Origin: Pseudochelatococcus contaminans
GTDB taxonomy: Bacteria > Pseudomonadota > Alphaproteobacteria > Rhizobiales > Beijerinckiaceae
Length of the DNA stretch: 53,300 nt
Assembly (NCBI RefSeq): GCF_014195635.1
Contig: NZ_JACICC010000012.1
Span: forward strand, 1-53,300
Direction of reading: 5' to 3'
The stretch's first letter is position 1, and every line of letters begins with the position of its first letter. A program made the translations under genes and the position numbers. Shown piece after piece: positions 8,146-16,530 of the stretch. Below the pieces are notes generated by a model. That model was not told where the DNA came from. It saw only the letters and a list, made by a program, of their open reading frames with translations, and did not search any database.

Positions 8146-8649
8146 ATGACCCAATCGTCCCATAATGGCAAGCACGAACACGCCGATCACGGCGAAGGAC
8201 GTCCCTACCTGATGTTCTGGATCAACATGGCGCTCGGCCTGATCGTCATGTACGTCGTCATGTTCTCGATGATCGACGGATTTCAAGATTTCCGAAACAA
8301 TCTCAACATGTTCTACATGGCCGTGACCATGTGGGCGCCGATGGGCATCTTCATGCTGGCAACGATGCCCGGCATGTTTCCGCGAAAAGGGCTCAATATC
8401 ACCCTCTACGCCGTCTTCCTCGTCTTGACGATCGCCTCATTCGCAGCCACACGAAGCCAAACCCTGATCGGTGACGGGCAGTTCATCGATTCGATGATCC
8501 CGCACCACTCGGGCGCGATCCTCATGTGCCGGGAAGCAGACCTGCGCGATGCTGAATTGCTGACGCTTTGCGAAGAAATCATCGCAGCCCAGCGCAGCGA
8601 GATCGAGCAGATGGAGACAATTAAGGCTCGTCTCGATCAAAGGCCCTAA
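8146..8649 (+). CDS. Membrane-anchored DUF305 protein
   Basis: This 167-residue protein has a His-rich cytoplasmic N-terminus (HNGKHEHADHGE), then three hydrophobic helices (about 22-42, 52-72, 80-98) and a C-terminal DUF305 half-domain with the core MIPHHSGAILM. It differs from the soluble DUF305 protein at 6198 by its membrane part and by extra cysteines (C125, C145). It is 22 bases after the glutaredoxin fusion and has AAGGAG upstream. It probably binds copper at the outer face of the inner membrane as part of a CsoR-type operon. Confidence 0.85.
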   Translation: MTQSSHNGKHEHADHGEGRPYLMFWINMALGLIVMYVVMFSMIDGFQDFRNNLNMFYMAVTMWAPMGIFMLATMPGMFPRKGLNITLYAVFLVLTIASFAATRSQTLIGDGQFIDSMIPHHSGAILMCREADLRDAELLTLCEEIIAAQRSEIEQMETIKARLDQRP

Positions 8650-8703
8650 GACCTGTTGCCTTGCCCAATAGCGTCCGAGAATGGCAGGCTCAATGAGGAT
8701 TGC

Positions 8704-8796
8704 ATGACAAAACATCATGAGGATGGTCGCAGCTTCGTCACGGTCGTCAGCAAAAGCCAGCCGTGCCGGACCTGCGGCGGCTATTCGAGACCTTGA
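8704..8796 (+). CDS. Possible 30-residue Cys-motif peptide
   Basis: A short open frame with GAGG five bases before the ATG encodes 30 residues ending in CRTCGGY, a CxxC zinc- or copper-ligand pattern. It overlaps the 3' end of the opposing TlpA-like gene by 16 bases. Length and lack of recognisable homologues make it uncertain. It is listed because a ribosome site and a CxxC motif coincide in a copper-related operon. Confidence 0.28.
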   Translation: MTKHHEDGRSFVTVVSKSQPCRTCGGYSRP

Positions 8797-9581
8797 ATGC
8801 CGCTCACGAGGGCTTCTCTTGAGATCTCGCCCATGTGTACCGATTGCAGCGTCCCGTCGCTCTTGAGGAACAACGTAGCCGGCAGGCCCGGTACCTCGTA
8901 ATGACGACCGAACTCACCGAGTCCGTCGAGCACCACATGCTCAAGCTCAAGATTCTCGGCTGTGAGGTAGCGCTGAATGATCTCCTGGCCTTCACCTTGG
9001 TTGACGAAGACAAGTTCGGCAGCGTCCGTATTTGCGGCAACGTCCGCCATCATCGGCATTTCACGGCGGCAGGGCGGGCACCACGTCGCCCACAGGTTGA
9101 TGACCACAGGTTGACCTTCGAGTTCACTTGGATTGAACCGTTCTCCGGCCAGCGTGCGGTAGATGTCTCCGGTCGGCAGCGGTGTCGCCGGCACGCCGGC
9201 GCTGAGCTGCAGTACGAAGAACGCGACATAGGCCGCAGCGGCGCTCGGCAGGGCCGTCCACAATGTGAGCCGCAATTCGCGCCGGAAGCGAAAGAACGTG
9301 TAGGCGAACGCCAGCGCAATGCCGGCTTCGATCATGAAGCCGCCCTGCCACATGTAGAATACGCGCAGCGGCTCGGCGAGGAAACTGCTCGCGTGCTGGA
9401 TGACGTGCCCGACGCGCGCGCCGACCACGAAAGCGACGGTCGCGCCCCAGGCCCAGGACGAAAAGCGCTGATCGACCTTGCGGGCGAGGATCTCGCTCAG
9501 CAGGAGAAAGGCGGCGATGGCGAGGATCGCGGCGAAGCGGTCGGGTGCGAAGACGAAAGGCCCGATGGCGACTGCGTTCAT
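8781..9581 (-). CDS. TlpA-like thiol-disulfide oxidoreductase with N-terminal membrane domain
   Basis: This 266-residue protein has four hydrophobic segments in the first 130 residues, including a GARxGHVI stretch reminiscent of Lgt-type membrane domains. A periplasmic thioredoxin domain with WCPPC (C168, C171) and a GLPATLFL cis-proline loop follows. TlpA/ResA-type proteins reduce cysteines of cytochrome c or copper proteins in the periplasm. It starts one base after the DsbD stop on the same strand, so DsbD should supply its electrons. The gene is the last of the DsbA-DsbD-TlpA operon behind the CTTAAG box at 12164-12180. Confidence 0.9.
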   Translation of the reverse strand: MNAVAIGPFVFAPDRFAAILAIAAFLLLSEILARKVDQRFSSWAWGATVAFVVGARVGHVIQHASSFLAEPLRVFYMWQGGFMIEAGIALAFAYTFFRFRRELRLTLWTALPSAAAAYVAFFVLQLSAGVPATPLPTGDIYRTLAGERFNPSELEGQPVVINLWATWCPPCRREMPMMADVAANTDAAELVFVNQGEGQEIIQRYLTAENLELEHVVLDGLGEFGRHYEVPGLPATLFLKSDGTLQSVHMGEISREALVSGIQGLE

Positions 9582-9582
9582 C

Positions 9583-11436
9583 TCACTGCCTCGCCTGAGA
9601 GACCGATGTCAGCAACGTATCGGTTGTCACATCGCCGATGAGGCGGGAGCCGTTTGCCTCCGAGGCATTTCGGTTGAAGAAGATCATGGTCGGTGGGCCG
9701 ACCACAGCAAGATCGCGCATCAGACCCTGACTGGCCTCATCCAGTCCGGTCAGATCCACCTTGACACGCTGGAAGTCGTTCAGTGCGGCAACGATTTCCG
9801 TGCTCGAAAAGACGTCGCGTTCGATCGTCTTGCAGATGACGCACCAGTCGGCCGTGAAATAGACCAATGTCGGACGTCCGTTGGCAGAGGCAATCGCTTG
9901 CTCGACCTGCGGCGTCGAGTTTGCCTCGATGAATGTCATCTCGGACTGGGCGATCTGCTGGCCCGAACCGGTCATGACGAAGTGGGCGAGCGGACGTAGC
10001 GGGTCGGTCCCGCCCGACGCCGCCCCGATCGCCAGGATGACGCCGCCGAGGGAAACCCCAAGTCCGGCGGCTTTGCGGAAACGTGGCCAGGCACCCGCAT
10101 CGGCCAGGAGCCGATCAGCGACGCCGATGAAGACCGCAACAATCAAGAGGAGGCCCGCCCAAAGCGCCAGCGTCACTTGCGGCGGCAGGATTCGGGAGAC
10201 CATCCAGATCGCCGCGCCGAGAAAGACGAAGCCGAACGCGTATTTGACCTGCACCATCCACGCCCCCGCACGCGGCAGAGCGCGGCTCCCCATCGTGCCA
10301 AAGGCGATCAGCGGAATGCCTTGGCCGAGCCCGAGGGCAAACAGCGCACTCGCGCCGATCCAGGCATCGCCCGTATGTGCGATATAGAGAAGTGCCGCGG
10401 CGAGCGGCGCGGTGACGCAGGGACCGACGATCAGCGCGGAAAGGAAGCCCATTCCGGCGGCTCCGCCCACCGAGCCGCGCGTGCCGGCCTGTACCCCTGC
10501 CATCCGGCTGACCCAGGTGGTCGGCAGTTGCAGTTCGAACAGGCCGAACATCGCCGTCGCCAGCACGACGAACAGCGCTGCGACGGCGCCAATGGCGTAG
10601 GGCGATTGCAGCACCATCTGGAGGTTTTGGCCGGACCACGCGGCAACCACGCCAAGCAGGCCAAACGCTGCGGCCATTGCCAGCACATAGGCCAAAGACA
10701 GGATGAAGCCGCGCCGGGCCGTCAATGCCTCGCCCTCGCGCGCCAGGGTCGCGCTCAGGATCGGATACATGGGCAGCACGCAGGGCGTGAAGGCGAGCAA
10801 CAGCCCGAAGGCGAGGAAACTCACGATCACCCAGATCGCACCGCCGCTGGCGAGAAGCGAGCCGACCATGCCGCCGTCCTGCGTGTCCTCAGCCAGGCTG
10901 AAGCCGCCGTTTCCCGTCCCTCCGGCAGGGGCGGCCGGAGTTGGACCTATGCCAAAGCCGACAACGGGTTCGGAAACCTGAAGGTTTGCCGTGTTGACCG
11001 TCAGGGTCAGCGGCGGATAGCAGATCGAATCCTTCTTGCAGCCCTGATAGGTGACTGCGACCTGCCCGGGCGCTTCAGTGCCGAGACGTGCCACCGCTTC
11101 AAGATAATAGACCTCCGAAGGACCGAAGTTGGCATCCTCTGTCTCCACGACGCCCGGTCCAGTCGACAGCGGGATCGGCTCGCCGGTCGCGGCATCCTTC
11201 GCTTCCAGATGATCGCGATAGAGGTAATAGCCTTCCTCGATTTCCCACCGGAGTTGGATCTGCTGATCCGCATTCCGCTCAACCGAGAAACGGAAGGCTT
11301 CCTCGGCTTGCAGGAGATCCTCCTGTTGCGCCGCGGCGGGCAGCGACAGGAAGACGAAGAACAGGCCAGCAAGGAGGCGGAGTATGGGCATTGAGGACAT
11401 GAAATTACTCGGATGATCGCGATCGGGATGCATCAA
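9583..11436 (-). CDS. dsbD: Thiol:disulfide interchange protein DsbD
   Basis: This 617-residue protein moves reducing power from cytoplasmic thioredoxin to the periplasm. The three expected parts are visible: an N-terminal alpha domain with the cysteine pair in CKKDSIC, a central eight-helix domain with paired cysteines (FTPCVLP and VGPCVTAP), and a C-terminal thioredoxin domain with WCVIC. The ATG at 11436 overlaps the upstream stop as ATGA, favouring translational coupling. The signal peptide, however, begins at the methionines at 11400 or 11391, so the start is not settled. It would serve the TlpA-like protein directly downstream. Confidence 0.93.
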   Translation of the reverse strand: MMHPDRDHPSNFMSSMPILRLLAGLFFVFLSLPAAAQQEDLLQAEEAFRFSVERNADQQIQLRWEIEEGYYLYRDHLEAKDAATGEPIPLSTGPGVVETEDANFGPSEVYYLEAVARLGTEAPGQVAVTYQGCKKDSICYPPLTLTVNTANLQVSEPVVGFGIGPTPAAPAGGTGNGGFSLAEDTQDGGMVGSLLASGGAIWVIVSFLAFGLLLAFTPCVLPMYPILSATLAREGEALTARRGFILSLAYVLAMAAAFGLLGVVAAWSGQNLQMVLQSPYAIGAVAALFVVLATAMFGLFELQLPTTWVSRMAGVQAGTRGSVGGAAGMGFLSALIVGPCVTAPLAAALLYIAHTGDAWIGASALFALGLGQGIPLIAFGTMGSRALPRAGAWMVQVKYAFGFVFLGAAIWMVSRILPPQVTLALWAGLLLIVAVFIGVADRLLADAGAWPRFRKAAGLGVSLGGVILAIGAASGGTDPLRPLAHFVMTGSGQQIAQSEMTFIEANSTPQVEQAIASANGRPTLVYFTADWCVICKTIERDVFSSTEIVAALNDFQRVKVDLTGLDEASQGLMRDLAVVGPPTMIFFNRNASEANGSRLIGDVTTDTLLTSVSQARQ

Positions 11437-12113
11437 GACGCTTCGCGAGCGTCTGCGACAACCTGGCGGAAGCCGTCCTCGTCGAGGGCGGAGGCGACGA
11501 GAAACCGACCGATCAGAAACACGGGCGTGCCACGCAGACCGAGCCCCTCGGCCTGCGCGTTATTGCGCTGAAGCAAGGCGGTGATCTCGGCGTCGCGGCG
11601 GTTGGCTTCGGTCTCGAGACCCGCCGTGTCGAAGCCGGCACCTTCCAATGCCTGTCGCATCTGCTCTTCTGGCACCCGCGACCCTTCGATACCCATCAAC
11701 GCCAGATAGGCTTCCTCGTAGCGGTTCTGATACCCGGCCGCCAACGCCAGCTTTGCGCCATAGACCGAAGACTGCGCGAGGATCGGCCAGTCCTTGTAGA
11801 CGTGACGCACATTGCCGTCCGATTCCAGCACCGTATTCAGCGGCTCGACGGTGCGCTTGCAGAAAGGACAGTTATAGTCAAAGAACGAGACGATCGTCAG
11901 GTCGCCGTTCGGGTTGCCGCCGACCGGCGCCTCCGGGTCGTTCAGGATCATCTCGGCTGACATGTCGTCGGCACGCACGGGCATGGCAAAGCCGGCGGCA
12001 GCGAGCGCCGCCAGGCCCGAGAGCAAGGTCCGCCGACTCAATGCACCGCGGAACGGCGGCCTACCCATAGCGAAAGGATGAGGTCTACGTGTGCAGAGGC
12101 GCCGATCGTGCAT
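11433..12113 (-). CDS. DsbA-family periplasmic thiol oxidoreductase
   Basis: This is about 226 residues from the ATG at 12113, which has GGAG ten bases upstream. The start region carries a Tat-like SRRTLLSGL segment and signal sequence ending VRA. The DsbA core has CPFC (C82, C85) and a C-terminal GLRGTPVFLIG cis-proline loop. The family (BdbD/ScsC-type) forms or isomerises disulfides in exported proteins. A stop/start overlap couples it to dsbD, which suggests an isomerase kept reduced by DsbD, as in the Scs copper-tolerance systems. That assignment is inferred from context. The CTTAAG box lies about 50-70 bases upstream. Confidence 0.88.
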   Translation of the reverse strand: MHDRRLCTRRPHPFAMGRPPFRGALSRRTLLSGLAALAAAGFAMPVRADDMSAEMILNDPEAPVGGNPNGDLTIVSFFDYNCPFCKRTVEPLNTVLESDGNVRHVYKDWPILAQSSVYGAKLALAAGYQNRYEEAYLALMGIEGSRVPEEQMRQALEGAGFDTAGLETEANRRDAEITALLQRNNAQAEGLGLRGTPVFLIGRFLVASALDEDGFRQVVADAREAS

Positions 12114-12163
12114 GGTCTCAAAGCTCCAGATCATGGATATTGAAGCGAGCGCACTCTCCCGAG

Positions 12164-12180
12164 CTTAAGACAGTCTTAAG
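12164..12180 (-). promoter_or_regulatory. CTTAAG-N5-CTTAAG box before the DsbA-like operon
   Basis: Direct repeat of CTTAAG with an 11-base period (12164-12169, 12175-12180). The same arrangement occurs at three other promoters here. It fits the PmrA/QseB-type half-site spacing (YTTAAK-N5-YTTAAK). Confidence 0.75.
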
Positions 12181-12227
12181 GACCGCATTGAGCCGAAGAT
12201 GCGACGGCAGTTTATCCTGACTCCGGA

Positions 12228-12767
12228 CTATCGGGTGAACGGCCGCAACCGCCGCATGAGATCGCGCCTGCTGAACGGTCCGACCGAACGGGTGCCGTTG
12301 TATTCCTGTCCGGTGGCTGCATCCACGACGAAGAATGTCGGCGGGCCGCTCGCTCGAAGGTGGGAGAGGAGCTGGCGGTTTCCCTCGTCCATCGCCGTGA
12401 CGTCCACCTTGACGAGAGGGACAGCCTCAAGGTGTTGCAGCACAGCAGGGTGGGCGAGGATTTCCCGCTCAATGCGGTGGCACACCGCGCACCAATCCGC
12501 ACGGATGTCGATGAGCGCGAAGCTATGTGTTCGTGCGATCTGCTCCAGTCTCTCCCGGTAGGAAGCGACGTCCGTGACCATTGCAGCCGGATTGGCGGCG
12601 GCCATCCCGCTGGGAGTCGCCAACAATCCTACCGGCACCACCAGGCCCCCGAGCAGAAGCTCGCGGCGGGTCCATTGGTCATTCTTGCGTCGAGCATCAG
12701 CATCGATGCCGCATCCAACACCTTCCGCGGACGCTACGGCGTTGTTTCTTAAAAGTCGCGTCCGCAT
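12228..12767 (-). CDS. Tat-exported thioredoxin-like protein (DsbD gamma-like)
   Basis: This is 179 residues from the ATG at 12767, which follows AAGGAGACG. A twin-arginine signal (TRRELLLGG, about residues 33-41) leads to a periplasmic thioredoxin domain with WCAVC (C93, C96). The sequence around it (IEREILAHPAV, SGPPTFFVVD) resembles the C-terminal domain of DsbD more than free thioredoxin. The frame is open upstream but contains no second signal, so the RBS-supported start is used. It is transcribed alone behind its own CTTAAG box (12808-12824). It may be a soluble partner of DsbD or of the DsbA-like protein. Confidence 0.85.
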   Translation of the reverse strand: MRTRLLRNNAVASAEGVGCGIDADARRKNDQWTRRELLLGGLVVPVGLLATPSGMAAANPAAMVTDVASYRERLEQIARTHSFALIDIRADWCAVCHRIEREILAHPAVLQHLEAVPLVKVDVTAMDEGNRQLLSHLRASGPPTFFVVDAATGQEYNGTRSVGPFSRRDLMRRLRPFTR

Positions 12768-12807
12768 CCTCGTCTCCTTCACAGGACCGGCGGCAAAGCG
12801 GGCGTTC

Positions 12808-12824
12808 CTTAAGGCCCGCTTAAG
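12808..12824 (-). promoter_or_regulatory. CTTAAG-N5-CTTAAG box before the thioredoxin-like gene
   Basis: CTTAAG at 12808-12813 and 12819-12824, separated by five bases, about 40 bases upstream of the start at 12767. It is one of four identical boxes between 12160 and 15930. Confidence 0.75.
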
Positions 12825-12971
12825 GGCGGAAAAGTGCTCCTCGCCTGCGACGCAAGCCCGCGTTTCCAACAAAGTGCCCCCACCCAATCGAAAACCTGTT
12901 CGGCCGGATCACTTGAGCCGCAGGCCGGCGCCTGAAGTCCCCGCCGCTTCGCTATCTTCGGCCGCGCTTAC

Positions 12972-12988
12972 CTTAAGCTGCTCTTAAG
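12972..12988 (+). promoter_or_regulatory. CTTAAG-N5-CTTAAG box before the L,D-transpeptidase gene
   Basis: CTTAAG at 12972-12977 and 12983-12988. The position immediately in front of an ATG at 12989 argues that this ATG lies in the promoter region and that translation starts further downstream, at GTG 13043. Confidence 0.75.
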
Positions 12989-13042
12989 ATGGGCATCGTG
13001 CTGTGCGGCCTGATTGATCGCAAAGCAGAGAGCGTACGAAAC

Positions 13043-13759
13043 GTGAGCAAGCTACCGACACCCGCAATCGCGCGACGCGCTTTCCTCATTGGCGCCAGCG
13101 CAATGACTCTCGCCGGATGCGTTTCCACGAGGCAAACACCGCAAGTCGCGCAGCCGGTCTCGATGCCTCCTCCGCCGCCGACGCCCCCGATGTACTACGC
13201 ACTGCCGAACGAGCGCTTCCCGATCCCGGAAGTCGACGTTTCCAAGGTCGATCCGAAATGGTGGCGGACGGAAGTCGACTATCCAACCGATGAACGAGCC
13301 GGAATCGTCATCGTCGATACGCCAAACCGTTACCTCTACCACGTTCAGCCTCACGGCCGCGCAACCCGATACGGTGTGGGTGTCGGCAGGGACGGTTTTT
13401 CGTGGGCTGGTCGAGGGCGTCATATCGCATACAAGCGGGAATGGCCGCGCTGGACACCTCCCGATGAAATGGTTGCGCGCCAACCCGAGTTAGAGCCCTA
13501 CTCAATCGCCAATGGCGGCATGGACCCGGGGCTGAAAAATCCACTTGGAGCACGCGCCCTCTACATTCATGAAGGAAACCGGGACACGATCTATCGCATC
13601 CACGGAAACCCGGAATTCTGGACCATCGGCCAGGCCGTTTCATCAGGATGCATCCGGATGATCAATCAGGATGTCATCCACCTCGCCGACAACGTTCGCG
13701 ACGGGAGCCCGCTGGTTGTGATAGCAGATCCGGCTATGGGGCATCTTTTGGTGGGATAG
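13043..13759 (+). CDS. L,D-transpeptidase (YkuD domain) lipoprotein or Tat substrate
   Basis: This is about 238 residues from GTG 13043. The start carries ARRAFLIGASAMTLAGC, which combines an RR pair with a lipobox (C26). A proline-rich linker and a YkuD catalytic domain follow. The conserved histidine (YRIHGN) and catalytic cysteine in SSGCIRM are intact. The family makes 3-3 peptidoglycan cross-links or attaches proteins to peptidoglycan in the periplasm. The ATG at 12989 is in frame but sits on the regulatory box, so GTG is preferred. Shared regulation with thiol-redox genes is notable because the catalytic cysteine must be reduced. Confidence 0.88.
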   Translation: MSKLPTPAIARRAFLIGASAMTLAGCVSTRQTPQVAQPVSMPPPPPTPPMYYALPNERFPIPEVDVSKVDPKWWRTEVDYPTDERAGIVIVDTPNRYLYHVQPHGRATRYGVGVGRDGFSWAGRGRHIAYKREWPRWTPPDEMVARQPELEPYSIANGGMDPGLKNPLGARALYIHEGNRDTIYRIHGNPEFWTIGQAVSSGCIRMINQDVIHLADNVRDGSPLVVIADPAMGHLLVG

Positions 13760-13866
13760 CTTCGTCGCGCGGCGAGAAGATCACTCCCTGCGTTGGCGCA
13801 TCCTGCTGGCACTCCATCTTCTTGAAGATGAGTTGGCTGCGCCCCGCACCATGTATGTGCAACGGG

Positions 13867-15207
13867 TCACGCGGCGTTCGCCATCACCGCTTGCAGCCCT
13901 CCGCAATCGCGATTCTGAAGTCGTAGGTGCCAACCACTCCGCCCGAGCGCCAGTTCGACGATCGCGAGACCGAGACCGCTGCCGACCGGTACTTTGTTGC
14001 GGCCGCGAAAGAAGCGTTCGGTGACGCGGGCCAACTCCTCCTCGGGGATACCGGGACCATCATCCTCGATGATCATCTGGCCCTCTTCGGCGGGGCCGGC
14101 CACACGACACCTGACGACGCCTCCGGGCGGCGAATGGTTCACAGCGTTCTCCATCAGATTCCGGGCAGCAAGAGCGAACAGATCCGGCTCGATGTCCAGC
14201 TCGATGCGGTCAAGATCAGGGGAAACCTCGACCGCAACGCCCCTGGTCGGATCTGCTAATTCGTCCGCGAGCGCTCTCAGTATACTCCCGGGCCATACCT
14301 TCCCACTACGCTCGCCCTGGTCGAGCGCCTCAACCGCCGACATATCCAGCAATTGCCGAACGAGCCGGCCGGTGCGGTCTACGCCAACCATGATCTGACG
14401 CAATGCCTGCTCGCGGATCGTGCCATCGCCGCTTGCAAGCGCGACCTGCGCCTGCGTCTTGAGGCCGGCCAACGGCGTGCGCAGTTCGTGGGCGGCAAAG
14501 GCGGTGAAGTTGCGCTCGCGTTCCCGAAGCCCGGCCACGCGTGCAAACAATCCGTTGAGCGACTGCAAGACCGGCGCAATCTCCTTCGCGGTCTGCACGT
14601 CCTCGATCGGGCTGAGGTCGGAGGCGGGTCGTGCTTCCAGGTCGCCTGCGATCTTCCTTAGCGGCTCAAGGCCGCGCCTGACGCTGAGCCAGATCAGGAC
14701 AGCAAGAACCGGCAACATCAGCAGGACCGGCAGGAGAAGACCGCGGATGACGTCGTTCACCAACCCGTTACGGATACTCAGATTGTCGCCGACCAGAACG
14801 CGAACACCGCGCTCGGTATTGGTGATTGCATAAACCCGCCACCGCTCACCATTTATCACGGTTTCGGAGATCCCGTCGGTGTGCTCCGACATTGCTTGAT
14901 CGGGCGCCGCATCCGATCGCCCGATCAATGTCCCCTGCAGCGACCAGATCTGGCACGAAAGCTGGCGGTCATAGGCGCTGTGGCCGCGCACCGGCAGATC
15001 GGACGTGATCGTTTGCGTCGGATCGATGGCGATCTCCTGGCTGACGATCAATGAGGAAACCATCCGGCCGGCTTCCATCAGCCGCGCGTCGAGAACCCGT
15101 TCCACCTCCGCGCGCGTGGAAAGGAAAATCCAGACGACCGCCGACAGCCAGACGAGACCGGTGGTCAGGGCGAGGATCAGGAACAGCCGTTTGGAGATCG
15201 ACGGCAT
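13867..15207 (-). CDS. Sensor histidine kinase (QseC/PmrB-like)
   Basis: This is 446 residues. Transmembrane helices at about 7-29 and 152-175 flank a periplasmic sensor of about 120 residues. A HAMP linker and a HisKA domain with H240 in FAAHELRTPL follow, and then the ATPase domain (N box ENAVNHSP, G1 DDGPGIP, G2 GSGLGLAIV). It starts within the stop codon of the response regulator (ATGA), so the pair is translationally coupled. Family resemblance is to the QseC/PmrB/TctE group. The sensor domain has a single cysteine (C85), and the ligand is unknown. It is expected to control the CTTAAG boxes through its regulator. Confidence 0.9.
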   Translation of the reverse strand: MPSISKRLFLILALTTGLVWLSAVVWIFLSTRAEVERVLDARLMEAGRMVSSLIVSQEIAIDPTQTITSDLPVRGHSAYDRQLSCQIWSLQGTLIGRSDAAPDQAMSEHTDGISETVINGERWRVYAITNTERGVRVLVGDNLSIRNGLVNDVIRGLLLPVLLMLPVLAVLIWLSVRRGLEPLRKIAGDLEARPASDLSPIEDVQTAKEIAPVLQSLNGLFARVAGLRERERNFTAFAAHELRTPLAGLKTQAQVALASGDGTIREQALRQIMVGVDRTGRLVRQLLDMSAVEALDQGERSGKVWPGSILRALADELADPTRGVAVEVSPDLDRIELDIEPDLFALAARNLMENAVNHSPPGGVVRCRVAGPAEEGQMIIEDDGPGIPEEELARVTERFFRGRNKVPVGSGLGLAIVELALGRSGWHLRLQNRDCGGLQAVMANAA

Positions 15208-15869
15208 CACGGTTCGTCTCCGAGGCGATAGCCGATCCCACGGACGGTCTGGATCATGCCCGGTCCCAGCTTGCCGCGAAGATGATGGATGTGGACCTCG
15301 ACAGCATTGCTCTCGACCTCCTCCTGCCAGCCGTAAAGCTTCTCCTCGATCTGGCTCCGCGACAGGATCCGGCCGGGATGGATCATGAGGGCATGCAAAA
15401 TCGAGTATTCGCGCCGCGACAGGCGGATGGGTTCGCCTTGGTGTTCGACATTCTGGTTTGCAGGATCGAGCCGCAGGCCGCGCCATTCGATAAGCGCCTG
15501 CGGCCGGCCAGCGGCACGGCGGACGAGCGCGCGCAGCCGCGCCGCGACCTCGTCGAGGTCGAACGGCTTGCCGAGATAGTCGTCGGCCCCCGCATCCAGT
15601 CCGTGAATCCGGTCGGCGACCTGATCACGCGCAGTCAGGAGGAGGACGGGCGTGGCGTCCTGCCGTTCCCGCAGGGATTTCAGCACGTCGAGGCCGGAAC
15701 CGTCGGGAAGCATCAGGTCAAGCACCAGCGCATCGAACTCATGGTTCGTGAGAGCTGCGCCGGCTTCTTCGCAGGTTTTGACCGCATCGGCGGTGAAGCC
15801 GCCAATCGAAAGGCCCACCGTCAATCCGTCTCTGAGGACGGCATCATCTTCGACTATCAGCACGCGCAT
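15207..15869 (-). CDS. OmpR-family response regulator (QseB/PmrA-like)
   Basis: This is about 220 residues. The receiver domain has the acidic pair E7/D8/D9 and phosphoacceptor D51 in LVLDLMLPDGSG. The C-terminal winged helix ends in the typical RGKLGPGMIQTVRGIGYRLG. Start ATG 15869 is preferred over a GTG three codons upstream. A CTTAAG-N5-CTTAAG box with a well-placed -10 lies just upstream (15899-15926), which suggests autoregulation. PmrA/QseB-type regulators bind exactly such tandem TTAA half-sites. The three other boxes in the window therefore point to the Dsb operon, the thioredoxin-like gene and the L,D-transpeptidase as targets. Confidence 0.92.
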   Translation of the reverse strand: MRVLIVEDDAVLRDGLTVGLSIGGFTADAVKTCEEAGAALTNHEFDALVLDLMLPDGSGLDVLKSLRERQDATPVLLLTARDQVADRIHGLDAGADDYLGKPFDLDEVAARLRALVRRAAGRPQALIEWRGLRLDPANQNVEHQGEPIRLSRREYSILHALMIHPGRILSRSQIEEKLYGWQEEVESNAVEVHIHHLRGKLGPGMIQTVRGIGYRLGDEP

Positions 15870-15898
15870 GGTTATCACCCGAGGTTCCAGGTCGCATT

Positions 15899-15926
15899 TC
15901 TATACGAGGCTTAAGGCAGCCTTAAG
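15899..15926 (-). promoter_or_regulatory. CTTAAG box and -10 of the response-regulator promoter
   Basis: On the minus strand CTTAAG (15921-15926), five bases, CTTAAG (15910-15915), then five bases and TATAGA (15899-15904). The last half-site occupies the place of a -35 element, the geometry expected for activation by a PmrA/QseB-type regulator. Confidence 0.8.
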
Positions 15927-16350
15927 GATCGAACTTGAGCGCGCTCGATATCGTTCGGGGATTGGGCGCCTGTGATGTACCTCATCTTACCTGAGCCAAG
16001 AGTCGGACGTCTTCGAGACTTGGAATCGCGCCGGCAAAAACGCCGTTCTCGCCCTGATCCTTATGGGCATCTCCAGCCCAGCGCCGAAACAAAACGCTGG
16101 CATGGCGGCAGTGTACCCGTCATTCCGGCCCTCCTGTCCATCGGGCTGTTGCTGGTCGCGGTGAAGGAACTCGCCCGGCCTGAAACGATACGCGGGTCCA
16201 CTTGTCTGCCCGAGCCAGTTGGGCAATGCGCATTGGAGACGGACTCGAATCAGTTCGGCTCGCCGAGGCATCGTCCGGCTGGTGTTCAGGCGATCATCCC
16301 GTCCTGCCTGCTCAGGCGTCATTCGTGTTGACCAGGTGTTGGCCAAGCCC
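15927..16350. other. Non-coding stretch, nothing recognised
   Basis: About 420 bases without a credible gene. Short open frames exist on both strands but none has a ribosome site, domain or codon pattern I trust. It may be the decayed edge of the integrated segment that ends at the tRNA fragment. Confidence 0.4.
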
Positions 16351-16382
16351 AAAAAGGGAAGGGCCACCCGAAGATGGCCCTT
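16351..16382 (-). terminator. Terminator downstream of the tRNA-Gly fragment
   Basis: On the minus strand AAGGGCCA, loop, TGGCCCTT, then CCCTTTTT. It lies about 30 bases after the 3' end of the tRNA fragment in its transcription direction, and so looks like the native tRNA terminator. Confidence 0.75.
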
Positions 16383-16412
16383 ACTCAATCCTTTGATTTC
16401 CTTTAGAAATCT

Positions 16413-16463
16413 GAAGAGAGCGAAGGGATTCGAACCCTTGACTCCAACCTTGGCAAGGTTGCT
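16413..16463 (-). tRNA. Partial tRNA-Gly (GCC), 3' half only; probable attachment-site scar
   Basis: The minus strand reads through an anticodon stem-loop CAACC-TTGCCAA-GGTTG (anticodon GCC), a five-base variable loop, a T arm AAGGG-TTCGAAT-CCCTT and the 3' acceptor strand CGCTCTC. The D arm and 5' acceptor strand are absent; unrelated DNA begins just before the anticodon stem. A fragment from the anticodon loop to the 3' end is what integrases leave as an attachment site. A serine-recombinase remnant starts within 70 bases. The trailing TCA rather than CCA means CCA would not be encoded. Confidence 0.8.
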
Positions 16464-16530
16464 ATGCGGCGGCCCGAAACAGCAAGTTATGATGGGGGCG
16501 CCCTCCCGCAACCATCTTTACCGGCGTCGA

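Noticed and set aside
10177-11394. 405-residue plus-strand open frame opposite dsbD
   Set aside because: Antisense shadow of the dsbD membrane region.
15987-16511. 174-residue minus-strand frame continuing from the tRNA fragment
   Set aside because: Read-through of tRNA and terminator sequence; no ribosome site.
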